NCBI GenBank assembly: GCA_937873105.1
Contig: CALMWD010000457.1
Location: forward strand, 1-8,568
Reading direction: 5' to 3'
Origin: an uncultured Rhodanobacteraceae bacterium
GTDB lineage: Bacteria; Pseudomonadota; Gammaproteobacteria; Xanthomonadales; Ahniellaceae
Length of the DNA: 8,568 bases
Shown: piece by piece, positions 7,010 through 8,568 of the stretch
How positions within the stretch are numbered: the first letter of the stretch is position 1
How the letters are laid out: each line of letters opens with the position of its first letter
Notes under the pieces: generated by a model
The model's input: only the letters and a program-made list of their open reading frames with translations
Told to the model about the DNA's origin: nothing
Database searches by the model: none
Made by a program: the position numbers and the translations under genes

Positions 7010-8275
7010 TCAGCGCCGCAGCCGCGGAATGCCCATGTCGTCGCGTTCCTCGGCGACGGGCAGGGGCGCCAGCAGGTCGTCGACGCTGTGCTTGGCGATC
7101 AGCGAGGCCGGTGCCTCGCCGTGCTGCACCGACAAGGCATTGGCCAGCGCTTTCGCGGCGCGCTCCGCGTCGCCCTGCTCGGCATAGCAGCGGCCGAGTT
7201 CTTCCCAGGCTTCGCTGCCGGCGCCGAAGGCAAGGGCCCGGCGCAGGTAGTCCTCGGCCTTGATCCAGGCATGTTCCTGGCGGCTGAGACGGCCCAAGGT
7301 CAGCAGCAGGGCCGGATCGTCCGCATGCGTCTCCAGCCAGCCTTCGGCGGTCTTCAGGCGCGGCGCGACCTTGGCGTCCGGCGGCAGGGCGCCATAGGCC
7401 AGCACCAGGGCCGGCGACCAGCCATGCTTCAAGGTCGCCTCGATCTCCTGGGCGGCCTGGCCGATCAGGTTCAGCTGCACCGACCGTTTCGCATACGCGA
7501 CCGCCACCTCGGCGATGCGCTTCTCGTCCCGGTTGAGATCGGCCCAGAGGGCATGCAGGTTGATCGCGTCGGTGGCCTGTTCGATCGCCGCCACCAGCAC
7601 CCGGCAGACGAAGCGCGCCAGCTCCTCCGGCGGCAATTGCTGGCTCTGGCGGATGCGCGGCAAGTGCGCCAGGGCTTCGCGCGCGCGCTTGCGGGCGCAG
7701 AAGGCCTCGACCAGCCAGCGCGCACCCATCGGCGACAGCCGCGACGCCTGCGACAGCGGCACCAGCATTTCGATGGCGGCGCCGGCGCGGCCGTCGAGCA
7801 ACTCGTTGCGCGCGCGCAGCTCGGTGGCCAGGTCGTGGGTCTCGGCCGCTTCGGTCAGCAGGTCGAGCAGGCGCGACTCTTCGGCGCGATCGCCACGCGC
7901 GTGCGCCGCTGCCTGGGCGGCGATCAGTGCCGGCAGTTTCAGCGACGGCAGCTTGCCGGCCTTGAGCAGTTGCTGGACGGCGCGATTCGGACGTCCGGCC
8001 ACGAGCGCGACCATGCCGTCGAGGAAGCGTCGGCGCGCGCCGCGGCGTGCGCCCGAGCGCCACAGCCGCAGCGGCCAGCGCACCAGCCACAGCAGCACGT
8101 ACAGCAGGGCCAGCGCCGCGAGCAGCAGGAAGACGGCGTTCACCAAGGTGGTTTCGATCGCGATGTCGCCGCGCTGGATCAGCACGTAACCGGTGTCGCC
8201 GCGCAATGCGTGCACGGCCAGCGCTCCGAGCACGGCTGCCACCAGCAACAACAGCAGCAGCCGGTACAAGGTCAT
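7010..8275 (-). CDS. hemY: HemY, inner-membrane TPR protein associated with haem biosynthesis
   Basis: A complete 421-residue protein of the proteobacterial HemY family, which is distinct from the protoporphyrinogen oxidase also called HemY in Bacillus. The N-terminus has two hydrophobic segments (about 6-24 and 46-65) separated by the diagnostic GYVLIQRGDIAIETT region (29-43), giving a double-membrane-spanning anchor. A basic stretch (about 66-85) follows. The remainder is alpha-helical with tetratricopeptide-like repeats, clearest at about 330-395 (for example WIKAEDYLRRALAFG and WEELGRCYAEQGDAERAAKAL). The family is linked to late tetrapyrrole/haem synthesis by operon position and has been proposed as a scaffold; its exact biochemical role is unsettled. 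The start at 8275 is preferred over an upstream in-frame start at 8353 because it leads directly into the first membrane segment and overlaps the hemX stop as ATGA, indicating translational coupling. The 3' end converges on the reductase gene. Confidence 0.94.
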   Translation of the reverse strand: MTLYRLLLLLLVAAVLGALAVHALRGDTGYVLIQRGDIAIETTLVNAVFLLLAALALLYVLLWLVRWPLRLWRSGARRGARRRFLDGMVALVAGRPNRAVQQLLKAGKLPSLKLPALIAAQAAAHARGDRAEESRLLDLLTEAAETHDLATELRARNELLDGRAGAAIEMLVPLSQASRLSPMGARWLVEAFCARKRAREALAHLPRIRQSQQLPPEELARFVCRVLVAAIEQATDAINLHALWADLNRDEKRIAEVAVAYAKRSVQLNLIGQAAQEIEATLKHGWSPALVLAYGALPPDAKVAPRLKTAEGWLETHADDPALLLTLGRLSRQEHAWIKAEDYLRRALAFGAGSEAWEELGRCYAEQGDAERAAKALANALSVQHGEAPASLIAKHSVDDLLAPLPVAEERDDMGIPRLRR

Positions 8276-8568
8276 CGTTCGACCCCGCGGGCGACATCGT
8301 GGGTGTGGCGCAGGTTGACCAGTTGCGTGAGCGCGGCGCCGAGCTCCGGCCAAGGCGCGGGCTTGTACGCCGCGAGCTGGGCCAGCTTCAGGCGCACGTC
8401 GCGGGTGCTCGCAGCTTCCAGATCGAAACCGAAGGCCAGGGCTTCGCGCGCCTGCCCGACCAGGGCCTGGTAACGCGCGACGTCCTGCTGGCGCAGGGCT
8501 TCCTCGGCATGCAGGAGGTCGAGCGCGACGACCGCGCGCAGGGTGTCGGCACCGAGCGGACCGAGCAG
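8272..8568 (-). CDS. hemX: HemX C-terminus (uroporphyrinogen-III C-methyltransferase-like protein), partial
   Basis: The minus strand is open from the window edge at 8568 to TGA at 8274-8272, giving the last 98 codons of a gene that starts outside the window. The peptide begins LLGPLGADTLRAVVALDLLH, is helical and charged, and contains a segment of the form RYQALVGQAREALAFGFDLE, like the C-terminal helices of HemX (YxxxLxxAxxxLxxxFD). It ends in HDVARGVER. The stop overlaps the hemY ATG by four bases (ATGA), the usual hemX-hemY coupling. HemX is an inner-membrane protein with a large periplasmic domain, encoded beside haem genes. It is named after a methyltransferase, but true catalytic activity is doubtful for the family. 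The identification rests on this fragment plus the diagnostic neighbour, so it is probable rather than certain. Confidence 0.8.
   Translation of the reverse strand: MLGPLGADTLRAVVALDLLHAEEALRQQDVARYQALVGQAREALAFGFDLEAASTRDVRLKLAQLAAYKPAPWPELGAALTQLVNLRHTHDVARGVER

Noticed and set aside
5199..8297. A 1032-codon open frame on the minus strand
   Set aside because: It runs antisense to the antitoxin, toxin and reductase and out of frame across hemY. Its translation is rich in Arg, Ala and Gly without domain motifs, as expected of a shadow frame in GC-rich DNA.
8276..8353. N-terminal extension of HemY from 8353
   Set aside because: It overlaps the hemX C-terminus and puts a basic Arg/Pro stretch before the first membrane segment; the ATGA overlap at 8275 is the normal start.
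6056..8473. An 805-codon open frame on the plus strand across the reductase and antisense to hemY/hemX
   Set aside because: It spans two convergent real genes in the wrong frame or strand and has low-complexity composition with no recognisable domain.

Overview
The window is a compact, GC-rich bacterial chromosomal segment in which nearly every base is coding. Gene content points to a gammaproteobacterium, most likely of the Xanthomonadales/Lysobacterales. The clues are HrpB, the hemX-hemY pair, a ferredoxin-reductase of the type usually annotated as CDP-6-deoxy-glucoseen reductase, and a large sortilin/VPS10-like Asp-box protein. The taxonomic call is inferred from gene families and base composition; no marker gene such as rRNA is present.

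Layout. (1) Positions 1-2757, + strand: the 3' part of a large beta-propeller protein with nine Asp-box motifs; its start lies upstream of the window. (2) 2800-5271, +: hrpB, a complete DExH-box ATP-dependent helicase. A -10-like hexamer sits about 7 nt before its ATG, so the transcript may be leaderless. (3) 5267-5888, +: a two-gene type II toxin-antitoxin module, made of a ribbon-helix-helix antitoxin and a ParE/RelE-family toxin. A perfect 8-4-8 palindrome before it contains the hrpB stop codon and overlaps an extended -10 element. This is the most accessory-looking part of the window, and its GC content looks lower than that of hrpB. (4) 5925-6977, +: a complete 2Fe-2S/FAD/NAD(P)H reductase, 36 nt after the toxin. 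(5) 7010-8568, - strand: hemY (complete) and the 3' end of hemX. These overlap by ATGA and converge on the reductase across a 32-nt gap.

How the genes relate. hemX-hemY is the usual translationally coupled pair next to haem/tetrapyrrole biosynthesis genes. hrpB and the reductase look like stand-alone housekeeping genes. The toxin-antitoxin module sits between them with its promoter/operator in the last codons of hrpB. No terminator is visible between toxin and reductase, so the reductase may be read partly from the autoregulated module promoter.

No RNA genes, CRISPR arrays, insertion sequences or long repeats were seen, and no stretch over 300 bases lacks a gene. I found no convincing new multi-gene system; the palindrome/promoter arrangement at the toxin-antitoxin module is the most noteworthy structure.
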